Shown: in pieces, positions 24,151-34,600 of the stretch
How positions within the stretch are numbered: position 1 is the first letter of the stretch
Layout of the letters: each line of letters opens with the position of its first letter
NCBI GenBank assembly: GCA_023954715.1
Contig: JAGSHD010000002.1
Coordinates: forward strand, 310,001 to 374,000
Direction of reading: 5' to 3'
Source: Candidatus Cloacimonadota bacterium
GTDB lineage: Bacteria; Muiribacteriota; UBA6191
Length of the DNA: 64,000 bases
Program-made: the position numbers and the translations under genes
Notes under the pieces: generated by a model
The model's input: only the letters and a program-made list of their open reading frames with translations
The model's database searches: none
Told to the model about the DNA's origin: nothing

Positions 24151-26820
24151 TTACTCCATTTCGTTTTGTAAAGACCATTCATTAATACAATACTCTACCA
24201 TCTCGCCTGAATATAAGTCCTCTGTGCAATTTTTGTATGTAAGAATCTTATCTCTTAAAGCTGTTAGCTTTAAATTTGTAATCTCATAAATGGCCAATGC
24301 TCTCATCCAAGCACAATCTCCATCCAAAATATCTCCCAAAATTATTTCTATAGACTTATTTGAAGGCAAGTCCTGATGAAACACTTCATATACTTCAAGA
24401 AGACTACTTGATTCCAAAAATGGCATCAATAAAGCACATATATCTTTGTTATCCGCACTACTTAGTAACTCGATAGCCTCATATTTAGTCTTAGAGTTTA
24501 AATCCAATAAACTTTTATCGATAATTCGTAGACAATCTTTATCAAATTCCTCATCAAAAAATAACAAAAAGAATCTTAGTTGTTCAAATATATCTTGCTC
24601 AATAAGCTCCAATAATGTTGAACCCTTAGTAAGCTTATCTTGTAACACCACATATGATTCTAATAGCTTCATCAATGATAACTTTTCTGCCTTAAATAGC
24701 TCTTTTTTTGCCAATGACTGTATCTCTGCTTCTAAAGAGGAGAATAGTTCAAACCAACACGTTCGAGCATGTGAACTCCACTTTTTTTCAAAGTAAAATT
24801 CTAAAATTTGAGAAGAGTCCTTTAGTTGTTTTGTAAGATGCGAAACTAACTTAAGGGCTGAGTTTCGGATCGCTACAGAGTTTGAATCAAAATATAAAAA
24901 TATAGTAGATAGGTTAGATACTTCATTTTGATATAAAAGACTTTGAAATATAGCTTGTTGATTTGTCATACTTTGCTTATAAAGTTGTGCAATAAGTTTA
25001 TCTACAAAATCTTTGCTCAAGTTTTGCTCAAAGTAATTTATCAATTTTAAAAATTTCAATTGTTGCGTAGACTTCAAAGAGAAAAATATACTCTCTAAAT
25101 AAGTCATGATTGATTTTTGATCAAACAAAGCGATATAAACAAACAATGCATCAAAATACTTCATAGAACGTCGAATGTTCAATTCTTCTATTTTACTCTT
25201 TATTTTTTGATCACTTAATCCTATCTCAAAGCCATAAGCTAAAGCCTTATCATTACTCTTCAATACGATTTTTAACTTTTGCTCATGGCTCAAATTATCA
25301 ACAATACTTTTAAAGCTCTGGGGATATAAGTCCATAACTTTCCAGATAGCTGTAGCCTCTCCACAAACTATAATATTTTCTAAATGAATATCTTCACATG
25401 AGTTCATAAAATCATAAATCTCATACTCATCTAGCTCATTTGGAAACAAAAGCTTTAAGTCTTCATAATTTAGTTTGCAAGATTTTACTTTGGTTTGTAC
25501 ATCATCCACAGACATCAATAATACTAGTTGTTCTTTGTAGGCTGATACCAGCTTGTAGGCTATAACTATATAAATAGAAAACAATAATATTCCTACCAAC
25601 GAAAATGAATAAGCAAAACCACTTTTTAAAGAAGGAAAAATTACCGGAGCAAATTGAACTACCAAAATCAATAAAATACCAAAACACATATTTACACTAT
25701 GCGTCCAAATTCCTTCAAAAAAACCTAAGAAAAAACCTCTCTTTTGCGAGTCTACCCCATTATAAAATTGAGCCCGATTCGGAAAGTGAAATACAGACAT
25801 GATATAGTCCTTGTGAAACATTAATAGAGCAATCACGCCAAGTTCCCAAGAAAACAGGGATATTATTAAGATCAACAAAGAAAGACTAGGAAACAAAAAG
25901 TTAATCTTAGTCACACCAAACGATTGAGACAACCTAGGAGCTACAAACATTTGTAAACTCAAAGCGACAATATTTGCAATAGCACAAAACTTACCTAAAA
26001 AGGCTGACAAGGCTTGAGACTTTCCTGCAAATACTTGTGATAAACCCTCATTAAACTGATAGATAATCAATGACCCACAACAAATATCTAAAGCGATCAA
26101 TGAAGCAAACAACATATAAAAGTGATTAGACTTTACTTGTTTTACCCCAAATACTAAGTCTCTAAAAAAATTGGATTTTCTGACTCTATTTATTTTTTTC
26201 TTATTTGTATTCAAGCTAGTTTGCGCTTTTTTTTCAAAAACAATCAATACTAACAATGATAATATATAGGCTATTGGCCACAGCAACAATACATTATTTT
26301 GATCATAAAACTTTAATAAATAACTTAAAGATAAACCACCAACAATTCCCCCCATCTTTGTGGCAGACAATATAAATGAGTATAAACGCTTCTTTTGAAT
26401 TGGATTTAAGTAGCTAGAAGAGTAGTTATTGAAATTAATGATTTCAATTCCTAAAAAAACAAAAAAGGCCACATATTGAATAACAATCCCAACAGAAATA
26501 TCTAAAAACCTATAATCATTTCTAATCAGAAAATTACATATCAAAATACTTACAGCAGCGATGGGTAAAAATATTCGATATATTGCTGAACTATTTACCT
26601 TTTTTATGGCAAAGGTATAAAACGAAGATGTCAGCAAAGAGCAAAAGGATATACCTACGAAAATGTAAGGAAGCTTAGCTGCTCCAAATGTTTCTAACAA
26701 TATGGAAGTCGATACGGCTATACCAAGTGAGGTTCCGATACATACAACCAGTAAATAGAGCATTAAGAAAAAGACCGTGCGTCCTTCTCCCTTTTTAACA
26801 GGAAACAACTTGGCTAACAT
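24151..26820 (-). CDS. MFS/nucleotide-translocase-like membrane protein with C-terminal HEAT repeats
   Basis: 889 residues. The first about 420 form twelve membrane helices starting PVKKGEGRTVFFLMLYLLVVCIGTSLGIAVS, resembling the Npt1/Npt2 (ATP/ADP translocase-like) branch of the major facilitator superfamily. The remaining 460 residues are cytoplasmic and helical, with HEAT-like units (e.g. SNLSTIFLYFDSNSVAIRNSALKLVSHL, KTKYEAIELLSSADNKDICALLMPFL). First gene of the operon with the cNMP, PP2C and STAS genes. Whether it still transports nucleotides or now acts as a membrane sensor is unknown. Confidence 0.75.
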   Translation of the reverse strand: MLAKLFPVKKGEGRTVFFLMLYLLVVCIGTSLGIAVSTSILLETFGAAKLPYIFVGISFCSLLTSSFYTFAIKKVNSSAIYRIFLPIAAVSILICNFLIRNDYRFLDISVGIVIQYVAFFVFLGIEIINFNNYSSSYLNPIQKKRLYSFILSATKMGGIVGGLSLSYLLKFYDQNNVLLLWPIAYILSLLVLIVFEKKAQTSLNTNKKKINRVRKSNFFRDLVFGVKQVKSNHFYMLFASLIALDICCGSLIIYQFNEGLSQVFAGKSQALSAFLGKFCAIANIVALSLQMFVAPRLSQSFGVTKINFLFPSLSLLILIISLFSWELGVIALLMFHKDYIMSVFHFPNRAQFYNGVDSQKRGFFLGFFEGIWTHSVNMCFGILLILVVQFAPVIFPSLKSGFAYSFSLVGILLFSIYIVIAYKLVSAYKEQLVLLMSVDDVQTKVKSCKLNYEDLKLLFPNELDEYEIYDFMNSCEDIHLENIIVCGEATAIWKVMDLYPQSFKSIVDNLSHEQKLKIVLKSNDKALAYGFEIGLSDQKIKSKIEELNIRRSMKYFDALFVYIALFDQKSIMTYLESIFFSLKSTQQLKFLKLINYFEQNLSKDFVDKLIAQLYKQSMTNQQAIFQSLLYQNEVSNLSTIFLYFDSNSVAIRNSALKLVSHLTKQLKDSSQILEFYFEKKWSSHARTCWFELFSSLEAEIQSLAKKELFKAEKLSLMKLLESYVVLQDKLTKGSTLLELIEQDIFEQLRFFLLFFDEEFDKDCLRIIDKSLLDLNSKTKYEAIELLSSADNKDICALLMPFLESSSLLEVYEVFHQDLPSNKSIEIILGDILDGDCAWMRALAIYEITNLKLTALRDKILTYKNCTEDLYSGEMVEYCINEWSLQNEME

Positions 26821-26985
26821 GGGTTTTTATTACTCGCTTCTTTCAATTCAGTCCTCAATTTTTCTTAAACCGCAATATCATACAATTTAAAGAAAAGAAG
26901 TGCATCTAAAAGATAAGTATTTAAGACTTTTACTATCTACAATTAAAGTCTGCAAAGGATTGCCCAAAACATACAAAATCCTAGA

Positions 26986-27669
26986 CTAAAGAAATTTTCT
27001 TATGGAAGCCACGTAAAGCAGAGCTGTTTCTGTACGCAATATAAAAGGATCTGCTAGTTTTTTTATTACAAAGTTTCGCTTAGAAAACTCTTTATACTCA
27101 CGACTGGAAAAGTCTCCCTCTGGTCCAATAACAAGGCTTTTCATCGTGGCGATATCAGTAGCACTGAGTATTGAATCATCATGCACTCCTAATACTAAAG
27201 GACAGTCCATATGATCAAATAACTTGTCCAATGAAACTGCTGGATGCAAAATTGGCTTTATTAAGTTTCCACTTTGTTTTTGAGCCTCTTCAACAGTATT
27301 TTTAAGCTTATCTAAACGATCATTAAACTTTTGAATTTGCTTTTTATTATAGGTACTATGATCACTATAGTAAAATTGAATTTCTTGAACGGAGAGTTCA
27401 ACTAACTTTTCAAGGCCCCACTCTAGTCTTTTAGAGTCAATGAGGGGAAAGTAATAAACTGGCCCTTGAGTACTTAGCTCTGAAAGCTCTTTGACATTTT
27501 TTACAACAATGTCTGACCCTAATTGATGGAGTTCAACACTAAGTTCAACATTTTCGCATACGGCCTGAATCTTTAAAGGAAATTTGCTACGAATTACCTG
27601 CAAGTGTTTTTTATCTCTTGCAGATAATTGATAGCTAGAATCTAATTTTTCAAGTCTAACGAAGCGCAA
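26986..27669 (-). CDS. rsmE: 16S rRNA m3U1498 methyltransferase RsmE
   Basis: 227 residues, usual length. The N-terminal PUA-like part (MRFVRLEKLDSSYQLSARDKKHLQVIR) is followed by a SPOUT knot. Conserved segments are FPLIDSKRLEWGLEKLVELSVQEI, EEAQKQSGNLIKPILHPA and the SAM-binding LVIGPEGDFSSREYKEF. The C-terminal ADPFILRTETALLYVASI is diagnostic. Its start overlaps the end of rsfS by 28 bp, so the two ribosome-linked genes are translationally coupled. Confidence 0.92.
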   Translation of the reverse strand: MRFVRLEKLDSSYQLSARDKKHLQVIRSKFPLKIQAVCENVELSVELHQLGSDIVVKNVKELSELSTQGPVYYFPLIDSKRLEWGLEKLVELSVQEIQFYYSDHSTYNKKQIQKFNDRLDKLKNTVEEAQKQSGNLIKPILHPAVSLDKLFDHMDCPLVLGVHDDSILSATDIATMKSLVIGPEGDFSSREYKEFSKRNFVIKKLADPFILRTETALLYVASIRKFL

Positions 27670-28088
27670 GGGTTTTCTTTAATAAACTCTAAGTGATCTA
27701 CTACAGGAGCCTTTTCCCACATCTTTTCTAGATTGTACTTTGCTCGTGAGTCTGGGTTAAACACATGTACAATTACTGAGCCATAATCTAATACTGACCA
27801 TTCAGCATCTCTTACTTCTAGTGGGTTTAAAAGCTCATACTTTAATTTATTACAAGTTTTTCTACAGGTCTCAGCTAACACCTTTTGCTGTGTACTTGAA
27901 GTACCATGAGTCACTACAACATAGTCTGTTAGAGTTGTGTGAGCACTTACTTCTGCACAAAAAATATCTTCTGCATGTTTATCTTCAAGCACGTTTAACA
28001 CTGTAGCTAATACATCTTCACTACTGTATTGAAACTTTTGCTTTTTTAAAATTTCTTGTCTTTCTTCTGATTCTTTGATCTCAGTCAT
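27642..28088 (-). CDS. rsfS: Ribosomal silencing factor RsfS (YbeB/Iojap)
   Basis: 148 residues. The Iojap domain core is ATVLNVLEDKHAEDIFCAEVSAHTTLTDYVVVTHGTSSTQQKVLAETC, ending in AEWSVLDYGSVIVHVFNPDSRAKYNLEKMWEKAP, a highly diagnostic signature. The family binds ribosomal protein uL14 and blocks subunit joining when nutrients are short. It precedes rsmE. The nadD and obg neighbours often seen with it are absent. Confidence 0.93.
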   Translation of the reverse strand: MTEIKESEERQEILKKQKFQYSSEDVLATVLNVLEDKHAEDIFCAEVSAHTTLTDYVVVTHGTSSTQQKVLAETCRKTCNKLKYELLNPLEVRDAEWSVLDYGSVIVHVFNPDSRAKYNLEKMWEKAPVVDHLEFIKENPCASLDLKN

Positions 28089-28126
28089 TTCTTACCTATT
28101 ATTTTTCAATGATTATATTTATAAAT

Positions 28127-29347
28127 TTAAATTTTACGCTTCATCAAAAGCGAATCGCCAATATACAACACATGATACAACTCTAACACCAGAACTTTTG
28201 CAACGGCTACAAATGGAACTGCAAAGATCATCCCATAGACACCTAACAACTCTCCTCCAATGATTAAAGCAGCCATAACAAGAAGTGGATGTAGCTCTAG
28301 CTCGTCTCCGATAATTTTTGGCTGAAAGACAAAGCCATCTAAGGTCTGCAAAACTATAATTAGCAAAATTACTTTGGCGATCATTATAACTATACCAATC
28401 AATCCACCAGCCAAAGCTCCTTGATAGATAGCTAGAAGTATTGCTGGAGTTAATCCAATGATGGATCCTAAATAAGGAATCAAGTTGGCAAAACCACTAA
28501 TTGGACCGATTACTAAAAAGAACTTAATCCCAATCAACCACAGCCCAAGACTCATTAAAACTCCAAAAATTGTAGCAAGTAAAAACTGACCTTTGATAAA
28601 CTTTTTTAGTGTTTCATCTGTTTCTGTCATAAAAGAATCTACCCATTCACGATAGCTCTTAGGTACCAATTTCATTATCAATGGATAGATCGAAGCAAAG
28701 TCTAATAAAAAGTAAAACAAGTAGACCGGTATCAATACTAAATCCATTGTAATTTGAAATGACTTAGAAAATACTTTTAATAGCAATGAACCTATGCCAT
28801 TTAACGCTCTACCCACACCTTTATTGACCTGAATCAGAACCTGCTCTAATTTGGCTTGGTACTGATCTACATTTAAAAATGCCTCATCTACATATTGTTT
28901 TAAAGGAGCTGGAATGGTCGTATCTTTTAGTCCAACAATCTTGGTACGAGCTTTTTGTAAAATTGGTTTGTAATCAATATTGGATAACTCATTCGACATG
29001 GAGATGACATTGGTAGACAGCTGCAATAGAAACGGAATTATAAATAGTGTTCCTAGTACAAAAAACTTAGTAAACACAATGAGTACAGCGTTCATTCTCC
29101 CGAGTTTTTTAAACCTTTTTTGCCAAAATAGCACCATAGGATTTAACAAATATGCTAAAGTAAATGCAATAAAAAATGGAGCAACAACACTCCATAAAGC
29201 ATATGTAAAAGTCGCTATGGTAATTATCAAAAATGCACTAATCAAAAAGTCCTGTGAAAACAACAAATCTAATAGCTTATATCTAAAGTTGTCCCAACTA
29301 TTTTTTCGCTCTTCTGGAGTTTTAGGGGGCTTTTTTGCTTTTTTCAT
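28127..29347 (-). CDS. AI-2E/PerM-family transporter
   Basis: 406 residues with an N-terminal basic tail, about eight membrane helices and the family core. Recognisable parts are FIAFTLAYLLNPMVLFWQKRFKK, VLIPVYLFYFLLDF, GQFLLATIFGVLMSLGLWLIGIKFFLVIGPISGFANLIPYLGSIIGLTPAIL and GDELELHPLLVMAALIIGGELLGVYGMIFAVPFVA. Members include autoinducer-2 exporters, sodium-proton antiporters and poorly defined permeases; the substrate cannot be told. Located 39 bp upstream of rsfS on the same strand. Confidence 0.87.
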   Translation of the reverse strand: MKKAKKPPKTPEERKNSWDNFRYKLLDLLFSQDFLISAFLIITIATFTYALWSVVAPFFIAFTLAYLLNPMVLFWQKRFKKLGRMNAVLIVFTKFFVLGTLFIIPFLLQLSTNVISMSNELSNIDYKPILQKARTKIVGLKDTTIPAPLKQYVDEAFLNVDQYQAKLEQVLIQVNKGVGRALNGIGSLLLKVFSKSFQITMDLVLIPVYLFYFLLDFASIYPLIMKLVPKSYREWVDSFMTETDETLKKFIKGQFLLATIFGVLMSLGLWLIGIKFFLVIGPISGFANLIPYLGSIIGLTPAILLAIYQGALAGGLIGIVIMIAKVILLIIVLQTLDGFVFQPKIIGDELELHPLLVMAALIIGGELLGVYGMIFAVPFVAVAKVLVLELYHVLYIGDSLLMKRKI

Positions 29348-29528
29348 TTTTCCTCATACTTCTATTGTTTAATTTACATATTATCCATCTTACTATATCA
29401 GAAAGTAGGATCAAGTCGAAACCGAAATTTTAGGATGATTACTCCATTTATTCATAATTTTAGTAACATTTGTTATCATATTGCGTATATATTTTACATC
29501 ATCAACTACTTTGTCTTAGGAGACATTC

Positions 29529-30107
29529 ATGTTTAAAAAATTATTGCTAGGCTCGTTACTTACTATTTTTACTAGTAGTTCATTTTGTGCCCCTTTTTAT
29601 TTTCAATCCAATTCTTCAGCTGCTAACGGTAAATCTGCGATTTATTTAGCATCAAAAACTATGGACCTTTCCAAAGATCCAGAAGTTGTTGAAGCTATTT
29701 TGTCTGGCGAAGTAATTTTGTTTGACGGGGGCCATACTTCTTATACCTTAACCCTACCTTACCAAACTAAAAAAGGTAGCTTTACTACTGAGTTTACTTT
29801 AAGAAGACATGGGGCATTGTTTGCTTTATCACACTCAGACGACTCTGACAGAACATATTTTCCAGCTAATCTTTCTAACACTACACCCTTCAAATTAACT
29901 CATAAAAAGAAAGATCGATTTTCATTAAATATCGCATTTGAAATAGCTGACAATCAAGAAGAAAAGGACCTACTATCTACTTTAAAACTAAGTAAAGACG
30001 GGCTTTTATCCAAAAATAAGTATAAATTTAAAATTGGTCTCTTATCTATGATTAAGGAAGCTAATTTCGAAAAGAAAGACAATTTTGATAACTTACATGA
30101 TCAATAG
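29529..30107 (+). CDS. Secreted protein of unknown function
   Basis: 192 residues; signal peptide KKLLLGSLLTIFTSSSFCA with cleavage after FCA. AGGAG lies 7 bases before ATG. The mature part is a mixed beta protein (VILFDGGHTSYTLTLPYQTKKGSFTTEFTLRRHGALFAL). It shares general character with the secreted protein at 8692 (size, signal, beta-rich), but I see no convincing sequence match. Followed by two good terminators. Family not recognised. Confidence 0.65.
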   Translation: MFKKLLLGSLLTIFTSSSFCAPFYFQSNSSAANGKSAIYLASKTMDLSKDPEVVEAILSGEVILFDGGHTSYTLTLPYQTKKGSFTTEFTLRRHGALFALSHSDDSDRTYFPANLSNTTPFKLTHKKKDRFSLNIAFEIADNQEEKDLLSTLKLSKDGLLSKNKYKFKIGLLSMIKEANFEKKDNFDNLHDQ

Positions 30108-30127
30108 ACTAAAGCTTTCTTAAAATC

Positions 30128-30152
30128 AAAGCCCTCTCTTGAGGGCTTTTTT
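30128..30152 (+). terminator. Intrinsic terminator of the secreted protein gene
   Basis: AAAGCCCTC (30128-30136) and GAGGGCTTT (30141-30149), 4-nt loop, T6 at 30147-30152. Confidence 0.85.
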
Positions 30153-30175
30153 ATGCCCACATATCTGTCGCACCA

Positions 30176-30219
30176 AAAAAAAGACCCTTAAATGAATTAC
30201 CATTTAAGGGTCTTTTTAT
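30176..30219. terminator. Bidirectional terminator, serving recA
   Basis: AAGACCCTTAAATG (30181-30194) and CATTTAAGGGTCTT (30201-30214) form a perfect 14-bp stem with a 6-nt loop, with A-tract before and T-tract after, so it works on both strands. Confidence 0.88.
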
Positions 30220-30289
30220 AAGTCTAATATAAACAAACTCTCTTACTTTTATAAGAGGCTCGCAAGGGTCAAAAACTTATGAGTAAAAA

Positions 30290-31372
30290 CTACTCAGTTT
30301 CTGTCTCTTTCTTTGAAGATTTTTTATCTTCTTTTTTGTCTACTTTTTTATCTAAAAGTTTAGACTCCGAGAAATCTTCTCCAGCTAAAGCTTTTTTAAC
30401 ACGACTTTCAATATCTTCTCGTACTTCAAGGTTTTCTTTTAAGAAAATTTTAACGTTTTCTTTACCTTGACCTAATCGGATATCTCCGTAAGAAAACCAT
30501 GTTCCGGCTTTTTTCACGATACCATGTTCAACACCTTGATTTAATAAAGATGCTTCATAAGAAATACCAAATCCCCACATAATTTCAAACTGTGCTGTTT
30601 TAAAAGGAGAAGCTAATTTGTTTTTAGCTACTTTTACTTTGTTTCCTGTTCCGACAACTTCTGTACCTTTCATTAGGTTTTCTGTTCTTCGGATCTCTAG
30701 TCTTTGTGAAGCATAAAATTTAAGAGCGTTTCCACCGGTAGTTGTTTCTGGGTTTCCGTATCCACCTATTTTCATTCTGATTTGATTAATGAAAATAACA
30801 CAAGTATTAGACTTTGAAATTGTAGAAGTTAGCTTTCTCATAGCTTGAGATAATAATCTAGCTTGAAGACCCATGTGTGAGTCTCCCATTTCTCCTTCGA
30901 TTTCTGCTCTTGGAGTCAAGGCTGCAACCGAATCCACTACTACAATATCAAGACTACCTGAACGTACCAAAGTCTCAAGGATTTCAAGTGCTTCTTCACC
31001 GCTTGTTGGTTGTGCTACAAATAAATTATCTGTATCCACACCTATTTTTTTTGCATAAGACGGGTCTAAAGCGTGCTCTGCATCAATAAATGCTGCTAGT
31101 CCACCACTTTTTTGTGCATTGGCAATACAATGTAAGGTTAAAGTCGTTTTACCAGAAGCTTCGTTACCATAGATCTCTACAATACGTCCTCTAGCTACTC
31201 CACCTATACCAAGTGCTTGATCTAACTCTAGAGACCCGGTTGGTATAACATCTACCTTCTCTGCCATTTTAGATGACCCAAGTCTCATGATTGCACCCTT
31301 ACCGTGTGCCTTCGTAATATTATCAATTGCCATTGTTAGAGATTTGAGTTTATCTGCATCTGCCTTTGCCAT
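30290..31372 (-). CDS. recA: Recombinase RecA
   Basis: 360 residues. Walker A GNEASGKT is at residues 69-76 (most RecA have GPESSGKT). [47 protein letters not shown] and [17 protein letters not shown] are all canonical. It forms filaments on single-stranded DNA for recombination and triggers LexA cleavage. The C-terminus is an unusually charged Lys/Glu tail. Transcribed alone, with a consensus-like promoter and an inverted repeat over the start point that may be the SOS operator. Confidence 0.98.
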   Translation of the reverse strand: MAKADADKLKSLTMAIDNITKAHGKGAIMRLGSSKMAEKVDVIPTGSLELDQALGIGGVARGRIVEIYGNEASGKTTLTLHCIANAQKSGGLAAFIDAEHALDPSYAKKIGVDTDNLFVAQPTSGEEALEILETLVRSGSLDIVVVDSVAALTPRAEIEGEMGDSHMGLQARLLSQAMRKLTSTISKSNTCVIFINQIRMKIGGYGNPETTTGGNALKFYASQRLEIRRTENLMKGTEVVGTGNKVKVAKNKLASPFKTAQFEIMWGFGISYEASLLNQGVEHGIVKKAGTWFSYGDIRLGQGKENVKIFLKENLEVREDIESRVKKALAGEDFSESKLLDKKVDKKEDKKSSKKETETE

Positions 31373-31401
31373 TTTTGCCCCTTTATATTAAAACTTACGA
31401 T

Positions 31402-31452
31402 GTTTATTCGCTTTTGTATAAACTTTATCGCATGAATAATTGAATTAGTCAA
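31402..31452 (-). promoter_or_regulatory. recA promoter with candidate SOS operator
   Basis: On the minus strand TTGACT (31452-31447), 17-bp spacer, GATAAA (31429-31424). Immediately downstream, over the expected start point, is GTTTAT-N10-ATAAAC (31402-31423 on plus), a perfect 6-bp inverted repeat. It matches neither the E. coli CTGT-N8-ACAG nor the Bacillus GAAC-N4-GTTC LexA box. Confidence 0.5.
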
Positions 31453-31598
31453 GATTATATCTACAAAAATGAGTATAGCAAAAAGGCAAACATTAGGCAA
31501 AAACTTTTTTCTTGTTGTCCTTTTTTTGTATCATTGCTTTAAAATCTAGTACATAAATATAGTGTTTAAGCAATAAATTAGCATCAGATTTTACATGT

Positions 31599-31637
31599 AA
31601 AAAAAAAGGCGAACATTATCCTAAAATAAAATTCGCC
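31599..31637 (-). terminator. Terminator of the ABC-ruvB-cyclase operon
   Basis: GGCGAA (31608-31613) and TTCGCC (31632-31637) flank an AT-rich loop; on the minus strand the hairpin is followed by nine T (A9 at 31599-31607). A second hairpin, GGGTTAA/TTAACCC (31649-31664), overlaps the cyclase stop codon. Confidence 0.65.
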
Positions 31638-31657
31638 ATGAAAGTTTTGGGTTAATT

Positions 31658-34600
31658 TTAACCCAGGTAATCCGCCATTAAGTTGTTATCGTCTGAACCT
31701 TCCATCATCTTTTCAATGATGGCACTTACAGAGTGCTCCATACGATATAGAGACAAAATAGCTCTTAATTTTACATCATAATCTTTATCGCTTACATGTA
31801 CTGATATAAGCTCTTGCGCTTTGTCCCCACCAATCACAGTAAGTGCCCATATAGCAGACAATTTCATCCATTTATCACTAGATCTCATCATTTGATCTAG
31901 ATGTTTAAAGATATTAGTATCTCCAAAACGGTGCAGTGCAACAGCGGCATTTGCCCGAACTCTATTATTTTCATCATTTAGAAGAGGTAAAACCAAAGGC
32001 AAAGCTTGATGGTATTTTCTTTGCATTAAGGAGTCCACACTGTTTGCTCTAATTCTACCGATTGTTGAATGTAACCCGTCCAACAATACTGGAATAACAT
32101 CTTTAGAGTCAAAACTACCTAGTGATCTTATAATTGTTGCCTTTAAATTTGCATTTTCTGTTTCTTGGTAGATTCGTAACAAAAAGTCTAACGAAGAGGG
32201 CTTAGCAATCATACCAACGGAGATAATCGTAGTCATTACTAAATCAATCTCTGGTGACTCTAAATATTGATGCATGATTGGCAATAATCTACCTTGGTTT
32301 CGCATCCCAAACTCTCGAAGAACCTCTAATTTTATAGAGTGCTCTGCATCATTTAGGATATCAATTAAAACTGGTACAACTAAACCATTTGGGTACTTTT
32401 TTAAGCAATGAATCGCCTCTATCTGAAGTCTACTATCATAAGATTTCACAATATCTAAATACTCTTGTCCAAAATCTAAAGACTTAATTTTTGGTGTAGA
32501 AATTAAAGCAGCATAAACTACATAAGTGTTCATGGAGTTTAAGCTCTTTTTATAATAGCTAATAGAGTGCTCATTGTCCTCTTTTGCCAATATTAACGGC
32601 TCCCACTCAGTATATAGCGGTGACTCCATCAATAAATGCTTCAAAAACTTTACAGTTCGTGGCTTAAATATTCGTCCAAAGGCCCTAGCTGTAGCAAAAA
32701 GAAGCTCAATATCTTTACTTTTCTCTAAAGTTTCAACAAGAGGTTGAATCACTTGAGTCGTTCCGATTTTTCCTAGGACATCAATAGCAGAGATTTTCAT
32801 CTCGCTCTCGTTTGACTTTAACATATTGATCAAAATTTCAATTACCGATTGATCTCCATGTCGATAAAGGGCGTGGGCAACATTGGCTCGGACCTCATGA
32901 TTTGCATCGGTCAACAATGGTAGCAATAGTTTTTTATTTTCATCGGTTCCATCATGACCGATGACGTCTATCACTCTTGATCTCAGATCACCATCAACTT
33001 CTGATAAATAATCATCTAACAATGAGACTACTGCTTCTCCAGAAATACCGCTGATTACTGCTAAAAGGCGCTTTCGTAACTCTTTGTCAGTTTCTAAGTC
33101 TAAACGATCTATCAGTGAATCAATGTCTGACTCTCTATTTAACTTTTCAAGAGTTTGAATCGCTTCAGATCGTACTAATTTGTTGGAGTCTCCTAAAAAT
33201 TCACGAGATAACTCAGACTCTGAATAGCAGCGAAAACTACCTAAACAACGAATAATTCTGATGCGCTCTTCTACTTTTGAATTAACAATTTGAGACCTTA
33301 GATCTTGATCTGATTTAAGCCCTTTTATGCGAAAAGCCATGGTACTTTTATCTATACCCTTAAGCTGCAAATCATCAATCTGCTCGCAATGGACAACATC
33401 TTGCATCAACTCATAGGTCTTAGACCCAATCAATATTGAATTTGTCTGACAAGCATCTGTCAGTCTCGATGCCATATTAACGGTTTTACCAATGGCAGTG
33501 TAATCCATATATTTTTCACAACCAATAGCACCGATAACTGACATTCCAGTGAAAATCCCGATACTTGCTGTTAAATCAGGTCGATCATGCTCTGCCCATG
33601 ATGCCCGTAGTTCTTGCATTTTTGCCTGCATTGCCAATGCACATTCAACGGCTAGTTCGGCATGATTTTCTAAGCTCAGTGGAGCACCAAACAGGGCCAT
33701 GATTTCATCGCCAATATATTTATCTAATGTTCCACCATAGGCAAAAACCAAGTCTGTCATCTCTGATAAAAAATCATTTAATTGCACCAAAACTTCACTA
33801 GGAGAGTAGTACTCTGTTAACTCAGTAAATCCGTTTAAATCAATAAATAATACTGTAATTTCTTTTCTATCTTCTTGGAGCATTCCACGAGTCGGATTTT
33901 CTAAGATTTCACGAACAATTCGGTCTGATACAAATCGCTTAAACATGTTTACAATCGAGTTTTTTTCACGCTCTCGAAACATTACAGCTTTAGAACTTCG
34001 AATTATAATATTCATTAATTTTACATCGAGTTCGTTAAAGTTTTCTTGATTCTTTTTGTTTAATAAAACAATTGCACCAAGTGTCTTTCCATAAAATTTG
34101 AGTGGCAAAGCCAAAGAGGTCTCTAATCGATCTAATCCGTATTTTTCACCTTGAAAGTATTTTCCAGAGTAAGTCTTTGCTACAATGGATTTCATCAAGG
34201 TTTGTGAAGCTAAGTTTTTAAAGAGTTCTTCTTGATCTGCATAAAACTCACATCCATCAGCGTTTCCGACCTGTAGATTATATTGGCCCGAGACTTCATC
34301 ATACATCATAAAAACTACAATTTGAGCATCAACCGCTCCCTCAATTATTGCTATAAGGTATTTTAAAAACTGATTCAAGTAATAATTTGAGTCAACTAAT
34401 TTATTAAGTTTTGATATTAATTTTTGCTCTGTTTTATAGATTCTGACGATTCTACGTAATTTTAGCTCTTCTAAAAGCTTATAACAGGAAGTAAACAATG
34501 AGTCTAAAAAATCTAGAGTCTCAGTAGTAAAGGCTTCTTGGTCTTTAGGATTGATCAGTACCCAAGTACCTCTCATTCCTTCTGAAAAGTAGATAGGAAA

